A DNA stretch of 46,794 nucleotides from positions 1-46,794 of the forward strand of contig CAYYOT010000035.1 in NCBI GenBank assembly GCA_964473255.1. Direction: 5' to 3'. The notes below the pieces were generated by a model, which was not told the origin of the DNA, ran no database searches, and was given only the letters and a program-made list of their open reading frames with translations. Made by a program: the position numbers and the translations under genes. Numbering within the stretch: position 1 is the first letter of the stretch; every line of letters begins with the position of its first letter. Below are positions 1 to 7,532 of the stretch, one piece after another. The DNA comes from Kuafuiihalomonas sp964473255. GTDB lineage: Bacteria; Myxococcota; Kuafuiibacteriia; Kuafuiibacteriales; Kuafuiibacteriaceae.

Positions 1-1
1 C

Positions 2-457
2 GCCCACCGTCCTTCCGTCCCCCCGCCATCCCTCCCCCCGCCATCCGTCCCCCCGCCGGCAAAGCCCACGGTTCTGGCTCGATTCGACCCGGCAGGAGGT
101 TCGGTGAGTTCGACGCCCGCCTCCCGGGATACCGTCGATCGAGGTCGCCGGACGATGACGTACATCGGCTTTCGCGAACGCGGGGGCGTGTCTCGCGTGT
201 TCGTTCGCCTGGACGGTAGAGCGCGCTTTCGCCAGCGCCAGGACGGGAAGACCTTCGTGCTGGAGCTGCTCGACACGCGGGTCAACGTGAAGAACAACGA
301 GCGTCCTCTGGACACGTCATATTTCGACACGCCGGTCCTCCGCGTTCAGGCCCGTCCCGGGCCTCACGATACCCGCATCGAGGTCGAGCTCCGCCGTAGC
401 GTGCCGTGGCAGATAAAGCGCATCGGCAATACGATCGCCGTCGACTTCCAGTCGTAG
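2..457 (+). CDS. AMIN-domain protein, 5' end beyond the window
   Basis: Only the C-terminal part is present. The frame is open from base 2, starts with three PS(V/L)PP repeats, passes through a short linker, and ends in about 95 residues resembling an AMIN domain (beta-rich, FRERGGVSRVFVRLDG early, then a YFDTPV core and a closing GNTIAVDFQS strand). AMIN domains in known proteins bind peptidoglycan or localise envelope machines such as amidases and type IV pilus secretins. A GTG at 104 preceded by AGGAGG (94-99) could start a 117-residue protein. The in-frame linker upstream makes a longer protein more likely, so I treat the gene as partial. The stop lies 3 bases before the GTG of lptD, so the two are probably co-transcribed and translationally coupled. 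Domain assignment is by pattern recognition. Confidence 0.65.
   Translation, partial: AHRPSVPPPSLPPPSVPPPAKPTVLARFDPAGGSVSSTPASRDTVDRGRRTMTYIGFRERGGVSRVFVRLDGRARFRQRQDGKTFVLELLDTRVNVKNNERPLDTSYFDTPVLRVQARPGPHDTRIEVELRRSVPWQIKRIGNTIAVDFQS
11..55. repeat. three 15-bp tandem repeats
   Basis: Three consecutive 15-bp units lie at 11-25, 26-40 and 41-55, each of the form CC(A/T)TCC(C/G)TCCCCCCG. The unit length is a multiple of three. Read in the frame of the following AMIN ORF it gives the pentapeptide P-S-(V/L)-P-P three times. It therefore probably encodes a flexible proline-rich linker rather than acting as a non-coding repeat. Confidence 0.8.
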
Positions 458-460
458 ACA

Positions 461-2551
461 GTGTCCTTCGTCTGCGGAGCTCCTCCCCTCGTGGGGGCAC
501 TGCTCACGGCGGCTTCCGGGACGTCTTCGTCCACGTGCGGCATCACCCTCGAAGCTGAACGGCTCGTCGTCGAAGCGGGTCGCATCGAGGCTACGGGGTC
601 GCCGCGGGTCATCCGCTGTCCCGATGAGCCGCCGCTGGTCGAGGCGGAGCGAATAGCGGCGAGCGAGGGAATCTGGCGCGCCGAGCGGGCGCGGATACGG
701 CCGTGCGGATGCATCGGAGGGCCGGAGCTCGCCATCCAGTGTCGTTCGGTCACCGTCGATCCCGAGCGCGGGGGCTGGGCCGTGTGGCCGGTGGTGGAGG
801 TCGATGGTACGCCGGTCTTCGGTCTTCCAGTGGCGTACGTGCCCTTGGGCGACCGCAAGAGCGGGCTCTTGGCCCCTCGCTTTCGCTGGTCGCCTCCGTT
901 CGGGTTCGAAGCCGCGCAACCGGTCTACGTCGTCCTCGGGCGATCACACGACCTCACGATCACGCCGTCCATCGCGAGTCGGCGGGGACCGGGCGCCGAG
1001 CTCGAGCTGCGCGGGGCCCCGCGGGACGACGTGCGCTACCACCTCGCACCGGAGATCCTCTTCGACTTCGGGGAGCCGCGCAGCGCCGGATTTCGGTGGG
1101 CTCGCTCCGAACCGATCGTTCGGCATACGCTCGATGGCGACGCCGTCGCTGGTGTGGGCCGCGTTCGCTTCGGGGCCGACCTCGCAATCCGCGGCGACCC
1201 CGCCTGGCAGGCGGAGCGCGGATCGTCGTTCGAGGCACGTCAATCCGAGTGGACACGCAGTCGCCTCACGGTCGGCGGGTCGTCGATGCGAAGCCTCCGC
1301 TGGTCCATGTCGGCACATCTCTTTCAGGATCTTCGGCCCGATACGTACGGGGATGTCGACGATCTCCGGGAAGTGAGCCTGTGGTCGGGCGAGACGCCCG
1401 GACCGGGGGAGGTTCGGTATCGCTTTTTCGAAAGTCGTCTTGCGCTGACGCCTCGGGCGCTCGGACGCCGGTTACCCGTCTTTTCGGGCTTTGCCAGCCG
1501 ATTCGACGGCGCGACCTCGTGGTCGGGCGACCCGGCCGGCTATGCGCGCGCCGATCTGCGACCCGAGCTCTTCGCCCCCGTGCCTCTGCCCTGGGGCTTG
1601 GTCTTCGAGCCCGGCATGGCGGCCCGGGGCACGGTCTGGGTCGGATCCGACGAGCGGGGGACCTCGGCTGGGGGACGGGTCGCGCCGGTGCTGTGGGCCG
1701 ACCTCGGTCAGGAGCTCCGCCGAGGCTATGGGCGATTCGTCCATCGCATCCGCCCTCGGTTGCGGTCCCGCTGGATCGTCGCCGTGGCCGAAAACCTCCC
1801 TCCTTCCACCTTCGATGCCGAGGATGAGGTCGACCTGCTCGAGCCTGCCGCCCAGATGAGCGCCGAGCTTGCCACCGAGTTGATGGACCTTCGGCGGCCA
1901 AACCGAAGGGTGGCCCTCGAGCTCGCGGTAGGGCACGACTTCGGCTGGGAGCGAGAGGGGGTCGGCACCCTGGAAGGGCGCGCGCTGGCGGACGGCGAAT
2001 GGTCCCTCGGAGCGAGTCCCTGGACGCTGCTCGGCGACGCTGACGTGATCTGGTCGTTCGCCGGAAGCGAGCTGAGGCAGCTGGTCGTCCGAGCCGGATT
2101 TCGGCGCCGCGAAGGCCACGAGGTGGTCTTGGGCTATCGTCGGCAGACCGAAGAGGTCGCCGCCTGGACGTTTCGCGCGCCGGAAGAGCTCGTGCCTTCG
2201 AATACGGTCCGCCCAACCGGATTCGTTCCGGTCGAGGAGCGCCAGGCATCCCCCGCCGAAACGCGTGCCGAGACCCGACCCGCCAGTCCTCAAGATGCCC
2301 TATTCGCAGCCTCACAGGTCGCGATCCTCCGATGGCTGCGCGCACGGATGCGGGTCGTGCTCGCCTTCGACGATCCGGACATCCTGGAGATCGCCTACGG
2401 TTTTCGCAGCTCGATTCTGCAGTCCCTGACGGGCAGTGTGGAGGCGTCGCCCGGATGCGGGTGCTGGAGTGCGTTCGCCTACGCCGGCACGGCCCGCGAC
2501 CGCGGGGGATGGGATGTCGGCCTGGGGCTACGCCTGGGGCCAGAGTTCTGA
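461..2551 (+). CDS. lptD: LPS-assembly outer-membrane protein LptD
   Basis: LptD is the outer-membrane barrel that, with LptE, inserts lipopolysaccharide into the outer leaflet. The 696-residue product has a short hydrophobic N-terminus, an OstA-like beta-jellyroll segment (about 28-125), then the family hallmark DRKSGLLAPRF followed by FGFEAAQPVYVVL and DLTITPS (about 132-175), and a long barrel ending in F696. It is shorter than the E. coli protein (784). Cysteines occur only in the N-terminal part (5, 26, 53, 82, 84, 94) and at C666 and C668 near the C-terminus. This arrangement fits the interdomain disulfides known in E. coli LptD. Start is GTG 461, 3 bases after the AMIN gene stop. It ends convergently with the GLQxG-repeat gene, 25 bases away. 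No lptE is visible nearby. Confidence 0.88.
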   Translation: MSFVCGAPPLVGALLTAASGTSSSTCGITLEAERLVVEAGRIEATGSPRVIRCPDEPPLVEAERIAASEGIWRAERARIRPCGCIGGPELAIQCRSVTVDPERGGWAVWPVVEVDGTPVFGLPVAYVPLGDRKSGLLAPRFRWSPPFGFEAAQPVYVVLGRSHDLTITPSIASRRGPGAELELRGAPRDDVRYHLAPEILFDFGEPRSAGFRWARSEPIVRHTLDGDAVAGVGRVRFGADLAIRGDPAWQAERGSSFEARQSEWTRSRLTVGGSSMRSLRWSMSAHLFQDLRPDTYGDVDDLREVSLWSGETPGPGEVRYRFFESRLALTPRALGRRLPVFSGFASRFDGATSWSGDPAGYARADLRPELFAPVPLPWGLVFEPGMAARGTVWVGSDERGTSAGGRVAPVLWADLGQELRRGYGRFVHRIRPRLRSRWIVAVAENLPPSTFDAEDEVDLLEPAAQMSAELATELMDLRRPNRRVALELAVGHDFGWEREGVGTLEGRALADGEWSLGASPWTLLGDADVIWSFAGSELRQLVVRAGFRRREGHEVVLGYRRQTEEVAAWTFRAPEELVPSNTVRPTGFVPVEERQASPAETRAETRPASPQDALFAASQVAILRWLRARMRVVLAFDDPDILEIAYGFRSSILQSLTGSVEASPGCGCWSAFAYAGTARDRGGWDVGLGLRLGPEF

Positions 2552-2576
2552 GCGATCTTCGGGACCGCCCTCCGGC

Positions 2577-3173
2577 CTACTCGAAGTGAAAGTTGAAGAT
2601 CGGAAACACGGGCAAAAAGCCGTTGCGCGCGACGTTGACCAGACCTATCTGCATGCCTCGGAGGTTGTCGGTCACGTTGACCAGGCCCAGCTGAAGCCCA
2701 TGGACGCTCTTGGAGTAGTTCACCGCGGAAAGCTGCAGGCCGGTGACCTTGCCTTGCGACCAGTCGACGGCCCCGAGCTGAGCCCCCATCGTGTCTTTAC
2801 CCACGTAGTTGAAGAAACCGAACTGAAGGCCCCGAAGGTCGCCCTTGCCCACGTTCGCGATGTAGTTCCACTGGGCGCCGCTGACGTCGCCTTCGACCCA
2901 CCCGAAGCCCAACCACTGAAAACCACCGAAGTCCCCGGAGGCGCGGTTGACGATACCGATGTCGAGGCCGATCACGTCCTGGTTGTGGCCGTAGATGTTG
3001 AGCCGAAACCCGGTGACCGAACGCTTGACGGGTGCGATCTGAACCGGGGCGAACAGGGATAGGCTGACCGGGTAGGGCTTGTCGTTGGTTCCTTTGGCAT
3101 CATCGGCCCAGGCGGGGGTCGCCGAGGCCAGAGACAGCACGGCCATGATCGAGGCCGAAATTCTACCGAACAT
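2577..3173 (-). CDS. secreted GLQxGxxN-repeat protein (LA_2272-like)
   Basis: This 198-residue protein starts at ATG 3173 with a clear signal peptide (hydrophobic MAVLSLASATPAWA, likely cleaved after AWA). From about residue 65 to 185 it consists of roughly eight degenerate repeats of about 17-20 residues with the core G-(L/F/A/M)-Q-x-G-x-x-N, for example GLQFGFFN, GLQLGLVN and GMQIGLVN. Such repeats are known from Leptospira LA_2272-type surface proteins and related deltaproteobacterial proteins of unknown function. They probably form a regular beta structure. It ends in FNFHFE with a terminal aromatic pattern, so an outer-membrane or surface location is plausible but not shown. It is transcribed divergently from the TetR gene, so the operator at 3232-3251 might also affect it. 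No enzymatic motif is seen. Confidence 0.7.
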   Translation of the reverse strand: MFGRISASIMAVLSLASATPAWADDAKGTNDKPYPVSLSLFAPVQIAPVKRSVTGFRLNIYGHNQDVIGLDIGIVNRASGDFGGFQWLGFGWVEGDVSGAQWNYIANVGKGDLRGLQFGFFNYVGKDTMGAQLGAVDWSQGKVTGLQLSAVNYSKSVHGLQLGLVNVTDNLRGMQIGLVNVARNGFLPVFPIFNFHFE

Positions 3174-3231
3174 GAACCGCGTCTCATCCCGTGTCTGTCC
3201 GAGAGTCCAGACCGAACCGTCGATCCTTCTC

Positions 3232-3251
3232 GGTTGACCTCGGAGTCAACC
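3232..3251. promoter_or_regulatory. palindromic operator upstream of the TetR gene
   Basis: GGTTGAC (3232-3238) and GTCAACC (3245-3251) form a perfect 7-bp inverted repeat with a 6-bp spacer. It lies 20 bases before the preferred GTG start at 3272. TTGACC inside the left arm could be a -35 element. TetR repressors usually bind such palindromes in their own divergent promoter region. Its position inside the longest open frame is a reason to prefer the downstream start. Autoregulation is an inference. Confidence 0.6.
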
Positions 3252-3271
3252 TGCGACCGGATGGGGTCGGC

Positions 3272-3898
3272 GTGAGCTCCGTCTCCAAGTCACCGCCCGA
3301 CGTCACCCAGGAGCGCCGCAAACAGATCCTCCGAGCGGCCGTCGAAGTGTTCGCCGAAAAAGGCTTCCATCGGACGCGGGTCAGTGACGTCGCGCGCCAA
3401 GCTGGCGTCGCCTACGGGCTCATCTACCACTACTTCGAGTCAAAGGACGCGCTCCTGAACAGCATCTTCGAGGAGAACTGGGCGGTCTTCCTGAAGGTCT
3501 TGGACGATCTGAAGCAGCAGCCGGAGCTCTCGGCGGTCGACCGGCTGTTTCAGGTGGCCGAGCTCCTGATCGATGCCCTCCAGGTCGTTCCGACCACCAT
3601 CCAGGTCATCATTCAAGAGGTATCCCGTTCGGGTCGCTTCGTGCAGCCGGGGAAGCTCCAGGCCTTCGAATCAGCGTTGACGGCCATCGAGGACATCATC
3701 TGTCAGGGGCAGGCCGCCCGCGAGATCGACCCCAGTACGGATCGACGGGTGATGGCCCACATGTTCATGGGGGCGCTCGAAACGGTGTGCACGGGTGTAG
3801 TGATCGGACAGATCGCGTGTGACTCTCCCGAGGACTCCGAGGTCATCAAGGAGACGATTCGCCGAGTCCTGACGGGAGGTATGCGGACGACATCATGA
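3272..3898 (+). CDS. TetR/AcrR-family transcriptional regulator
   Basis: The 208-residue product has the TetR DNA-binding domain at about 10-60: RRKQILRAAVEVFAEKGFH, then the helix-turn-helix VSDVARQAGVAYGLIYHYF and SKDALL. An all-helical ligand/dimer domain follows. The frame is open back to GTG 3191, but GTG 3272 gives the usual family length and puts the palindrome 3232-3251 outside the gene, so I choose 3272. Its stop overlaps the enoyl-CoA hydratase start as ATGA (3895-3898). It is therefore the first gene of an operon with acyl-CoA enzymes. By analogy with FadR- or PaaR-like TetR proteins it may sense an acyl-CoA and repress this operon. The ligand cannot be read from the sequence. Confidence 0.88.
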   Translation: MSSVSKSPPDVTQERRKQILRAAVEVFAEKGFHRTRVSDVARQAGVAYGLIYHYFESKDALLNSIFEENWAVFLKVLDDLKQQPELSAVDRLFQVAELLIDALQVVPTTIQVIIQEVSRSGRFVQPGKLQAFESALTAIEDIICQGQAAREIDPSTDRRVMAHMFMGALETVCTGVVIGQIACDSPEDSEVIKETIRRVLTGGMRTTS

Positions 3899-4680
3899 GC
3901 ACGAACGACTCTACCATCCGCTACGAAAAGACGGGGCGCATCATTCGGATCACACTGAATCGGCCGGAAAAGCGCAACGCGCTCGACGCCACGATGCTCG
4001 CCGAGCTGGACGAGGCGTTCGCGCGCGCCGACGAAGACGAAGATGCATGCGTCGTCGTGTTGCGCGGCGAAGGCGACAAGGCATTCTGCGCGGGCGCCGA
4101 CCTATCGGGCATGTCGGGGGGAGGGTTCCTGCAGACCCACGAAGCTCGGGCCCGATTCCCTCGGCTCTTCCTGCGGATCCTGAAGAACTCGAAGCCGACG
4201 TTGGCGGCCGTCAATGGACACTGCGTTGCCGGCGGCGTGGGGCTCATGCTGGCCTGCGACCTCGCGATCGCCAAAGCAGGATTCAAGGTCGGTACGCCGG
4301 AGATCGCGCGGGGGCTGTTCCCGTTCATGATCTCGGCGCTGATCCTGCGCACGGTCGGTCGGAGAGACGCGTACGAGATGATGCTCCTGGGCGATACGTT
4401 CTCCACCGAGCGGGCCCAGGAACTCGGTCTCGTCAATCGGACGGTGCCGGCCGAGCACTTCGACGAATCCGTCGAGGCGTGGGCCGACCGCCTCGCCTCC
4501 TACTCTCCGGCGGTCTTGCGCCTCGGGCGTCGAGCGTTGGTCATGCAGGAAGGCATGCCGTTGGAGAGTGCATTCGATCATCTCCAGGGACTGATCACCG
4601 TCAACTCCATGCTCGACGATGCCGCGGAGGGAATCGCCGCGTTCTTCGAAAAGCGTTCGCCCGAGTTCAAGGGTCGCTGA
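3895..4680 (+). CDS. enoyl-CoA hydratase/isomerase (crotonase) family
   Basis: A 261-residue crotonase fold. FCAGADLSGM (about 66-75) and HCVAGGVGLMLACD (about 108-121) supply the oxyanion hole and CoA-binding loops, and GTPEIARGLFPF (about 132-143) carries a glutamate at the position of rat Glu164. The other hydratase glutamate (rat Glu144) is replaced, because the loop reads GGVGL rather than GGxEL. LiuC-type methylglutaconyl-CoA hydratases share this GGVGL pattern, so branched-chain (leucine) catabolism is a reasonable but unproven role. It overlaps the TetR gene by 4 bases and is followed after 7 bases by a biotin carboxylase. That pairing fits a carboxylation pathway such as methylcrotonyl-CoA to methylglutaconyl-CoA. 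Confidence 0.85.
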   Translation: MSTNDSTIRYEKTGRIIRITLNRPEKRNALDATMLAELDEAFARADEDEDACVVVLRGEGDKAFCAGADLSGMSGGGFLQTHEARARFPRLFLRILKNSKPTLAAVNGHCVAGGVGLMLACDLAIAKAGFKVGTPEIARGLFPFMISALILRTVGRRDAYEMMLLGDTFSTERAQELGLVNRTVPAEHFDESVEAWADRLASYSPAVLRLGRRALVMQEGMPLESAFDHLQGLITVNSMLDDAAEGIAAFFEKRSPEFKGR

Positions 4681-4687
4681 GGTCGGG

Positions 4688-6043
4688 ATGCTCGAATCAC
4701 TGCTGATCGCCAACCGGGGAGAGATCGCCCGCCGCATCATTCGAACGGCAAAACGGATGGGCATCCGCACCGTCGCCGTCTGCTCCGAAGCGGATGTCGA
4801 GGCCCCGTTCGCACGGGAGGCCGACGCCCGGCACATCATCGGTCCCCCTCCACCCAAGGAGAGTTATCTGAATGCGGATGCGATCATCGACGTCGCCCAT
4901 CGCGAGCGTATCGATGCTGTGCATCCCGGCTACGGGTTCCTGTCCGAGAACGCTCGCTTCGCCGAACGGGTGGAACGCGAAGGCTTTCGCTTCGTGGGCC
5001 CGCGGCCCGACACCATCCGGCGAGTGGGAAGCAAGCTGGACGCTCGAGCCGTCGCCGTTCAGGCCGACGTCCCGGTCGTTCCCGGGTGCGACCTCGTGAA
5101 GGACGTCGAGCAGGCTCGCGCCGAGGCGGCCGCCATCGGCTATCCGGTCGTGCTCAAGGCGTCGGCGGGAGGCGGCGGCATCGGCATGTACGTCGTCACG
5201 AGCGAAAAGAAGCTGGCTCGGGCCTACGACGATGCCCGTCGCAAAGGCGCGTCGTTCTTCGACGACGATACCGTCTACATCGAGAAGCTCATCGAGGCGC
5301 CGGCCCACGTCGAGGTCCAGATCTTCGGCGATGGTCAGGGCCGCGTCTTCGCGGTCGGGGAACGGGACTGCACCGTCCAGCGGCGAAACCAAAAGGTCGT
5401 CGAGGAAGCGCCCTCCCCCCGGCTCGACACCGCGACCCGGGACGCGATGTTCGACGCGGCCGAAAGACTCGGCCGGGCCGTCGATTACCGCAACGCCGGC
5501 ACCGTCGAAATGATCTACTGCGGATCCGGCCCGGAAGCGGGTCGATTCTACTTTCTCGAGGTGAACAGTCGGCTGCAGGTCGAGCATCCCGTGACCGAAG
5601 CCGTCACCGGTCTCGACCTCGTGCAGATCCAGCTCGAGGTGGCGGCCGGGCAGGAGCTGCCGGAGGCTCTGAACCGACCCTCACCTCGAGGATGGGCCAT
5701 CGAGGCCAGAATCTGCGCCGAAGACCCGGACAAGCGCTTCTTCCCCAGCCCGGGGACTCTGACGCACGTCGAGTTTCCCGCCGACGCGTACGTACGGGTC
5801 GACAGCGGCGTCGAGGCGGGGAGCGTCGTATCGCCCACCTACGACTCGCTCTTGGCCAAGCTCATCGTTCACGGCAAGGACCGCAAAGAAGCCATCGCCC
5901 GCTTGGTCGACGCCGTCCGCAGAACTCGCGTCGAAGGCACGAAGACGAACCTTCCGGTCTTCGTGCCGGTGCTCGAGCACCCGACGTTTTCCGCGGGAGC
6001 GCACTCGACTGGTTTTCTGGCCGACCTGGGATACAAGAGCTGA
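4688..6043 (+). CDS. biotin carboxylase subunit of an acyl-CoA carboxylase
   Basis: This 451-residue enzyme would carboxylate biotin with ATP and bicarbonate. It has the N-terminal LIANRGEIARRII motif, HPGYGFLSEN (about residues 79-88), the ATP-grasp glycine loop KASAGGGGIGM, and the catalytic stretch NSRLQVEHPVTE (about 294-305). The length matches AccC, and there is no biotinyl domain or carboxyltransferase fused. The start is ATG 4688, 7 bases after the hydratase; the frame extends upstream to 4619 only as overlap with that gene. The glycine loop has Ile where many family members have Arg or Lys. No BCCP or carboxyltransferase gene is in the window, so its partners lie elsewhere. Context (TetR, crotonase) favours methylcrotonyl- or another acyl-CoA carboxylase over the housekeeping acetyl-CoA carboxylase. 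Confidence 0.9.
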   Translation: MLESLLIANRGEIARRIIRTAKRMGIRTVAVCSEADVEAPFAREADARHIIGPPPPKESYLNADAIIDVAHRERIDAVHPGYGFLSENARFAERVEREGFRFVGPRPDTIRRVGSKLDARAVAVQADVPVVPGCDLVKDVEQARAEAAAIGYPVVLKASAGGGGIGMYVVTSEKKLARAYDDARRKGASFFDDDTVYIEKLIEAPAHVEVQIFGDGQGRVFAVGERDCTVQRRNQKVVEEAPSPRLDTATRDAMFDAAERLGRAVDYRNAGTVEMIYCGSGPEAGRFYFLEVNSRLQVEHPVTEAVTGLDLVQIQLEVAAGQELPEALNRPSPRGWAIEARICAEDPDKRFFPSPGTLTHVEFPADAYVRVDSGVEAGSVVSPTYDSLLAKLIVHGKDRKEAIARLVDAVRRTRVEGTKTNLPVFVPVLEHPTFSAGAHSTGFLADLGYKS

Positions 6044-6044
6044 T

Positions 6045-7532
6045 GTGACGCGGTGGTTCCGGGGGACGGTCGGTCGCGGCGCCCGGGTTCGGCCGAGCTG
6101 GGCGGCGCGCACGGCTGGTCTCGGATTGTTGCTCTCTTCAGCCCTGGTACGGGCTCAGCCCGCCGAACCGCCCGAGGACCTCGACGGCGTGCCGGCGTCG
6201 TCCGGCGTCGCGGGCGCGCCGGGGTCGACGTCGACCGCCACCTCGACCCCCACGCGCACCAGCAGCACGGCGCCGGTCCTCGACGAGCCCTTGGCGCCGG
6301 AGCTTCCCCCGCCGCAGGCTTCGACCGCTACGACGGCTCCCTCCCCCGAGCGGGTCGACCTCCTGGGTGTGGAGCTGCCGAACCAGATCGGACCCGCCTG
6401 GATCGATGCTGGTGTTGGTCGGCTGCGACTCGGCCTTGCGACCCAGCTCCTCACCGAGCTCCAGACCGGGTCCGGCACGGAGGATGGTTTCGACTCGCGC
6501 GTGTTGATCCGTCGGCTTCGATTGAGTTTGTCCGGACGCTTCCTCGACGACCGGCTGTCGTTTGCGTTTCAGCTCAACACGACTCCCGGGAACTTCGAAG
6601 TCGTCGACATGTGGCTGGACTACGAGATCATTCCCCAGTTCCGCCTGCGACTGGGACAGATGAAGATCCCGCTGGATGGCTATCGCGCACTGTCCTTTAG
6701 TCGGCTGTCGAACGTCGATTGGTCGATCACGACCTCGTGGTTCGGTTCGGAGCGACAGCTGGGTCTGGTGATTCACAGCGCCGAGGATCGGCCTGGTCTC
6801 GACTACAACATCGGACTCTTCACCGGTCAGAACCGCCGCGCCGGGCATGCCATCGCGCTTCCGAATTTCTATGGCGAGCCCACTTCGAATCCTTCGCGCG
6901 TGGACGGAGTGGGTGAGGTCGACACCATCCACCCGGAGATCGTCACGTCGGTCGAGTTTGCTTCCGAGGGATTCGCGACGGACGCGATCTCCGATCGTCG
7001 AGGAGGACCCCTTCGCTATCGGTTCGGGCTAGGTGCGGCGTGGGACGTCCGACCGGAAGAGGGCCGAGACTTCACGTTTCGGCTGGTCCCCGAGGCTTGG
7101 ATCAAGGTTCGGCACCTCTCCGTGTACGTGATCGGTTATCTGGGGGTGGCCGAACTCACCCAGACCGACGAGACGGGCTGGGGAGCGATGGGCGGAAATC
7201 TCGAAACCGCCTACCGGTTCTCGCAGGCCTTCGAACTCGGGGCTCGCTACGGCACGGTCGTCGTGAATCGAGACCTGTCCGACGATGCAATAGCGCGCGG
7301 TCAGGCCTTCATCGACGCCGCGGAAACGCCCGATGACGCAGAAGCGCTCATCGCGCAGTATGGGAGCGCGGGAGACCTTCGTCGTCAGCATCAGCTGCTC
7401 GGTTCGTTCAACATCTATTTGGTAGGCCACAGCCTGAAGCTCCAGACCGAGGTCGGGTGGCGGCGCGACGTCCTCACGACGAAGAACGCCGACCGCTTCA
7501 TCGCGGTGCTGCAGGTTCAGTTCGCATTCTGA
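6045..7532 (+). CDS. phosphate-selective porin O/P-like outer-membrane protein
   Basis: The 495-residue product begins at GTG 6045, one base after the carboxylase stop. A positively charged N-terminus and hydrophobic segment (about 20-38, ending ALVRAQ) form a signal peptide. A Pro/Ser/Thr/Ala-rich stretch (about 40-105) follows, then a beta-barrel. The barrel shows the OprP/OprO pattern: RLRLSLSGRFLDDRLSFAFQ, EVVDMWLDYEI, LRLGQMKIPLDGYRA and NVDWSITTSWFG (about 150-240). It ends in VLQVQFAF, and a terminal Phe is typical for BAM-folded barrels. The substrate is unknown; phosphate selectivity is known only for a few family members. The last 16 bases overlap the convergent gene on the other strand (7517-7532). 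It may be co-transcribed with the acyl-CoA genes, although its role there is unclear. Confidence 0.8.
   Translation: MTRWFRGTVGRGARVRPSWAARTAGLGLLLSSALVRAQPAEPPEDLDGVPASSGVAGAPGSTSTATSTPTRTSSTAPVLDEPLAPELPPPQASTATTAPSPERVDLLGVELPNQIGPAWIDAGVGRLRLGLATQLLTELQTGSGTEDGFDSRVLIRRLRLSLSGRFLDDRLSFAFQLNTTPGNFEVVDMWLDYEIIPQFRLRLGQMKIPLDGYRALSFSRLSNVDWSITTSWFGSERQLGLVIHSAEDRPGLDYNIGLFTGQNRRAGHAIALPNFYGEPTSNPSRVDGVGEVDTIHPEIVTSVEFASEGFATDAISDRRGGPLRYRFGLGAAWDVRPEEGRDFTFRLVPEAWIKVRHLSVYVIGYLGVAELTQTDETGWGAMGGNLETAYRFSQAFELGARYGTVVVNRDLSDDAIARGQAFIDAAETPDDAEALIAQYGSAGDLRRQHQLLGSFNIYLVGHSLKLQTEVGWRRDVLTTKNADRFIAVLQVQFAF

Noticed and set aside
11..55. CRISPR-like or regulatory repeat
   Set aside because: The units are directly adjacent 15-mers with no spacers, and they code an in-frame PSVPP linker.
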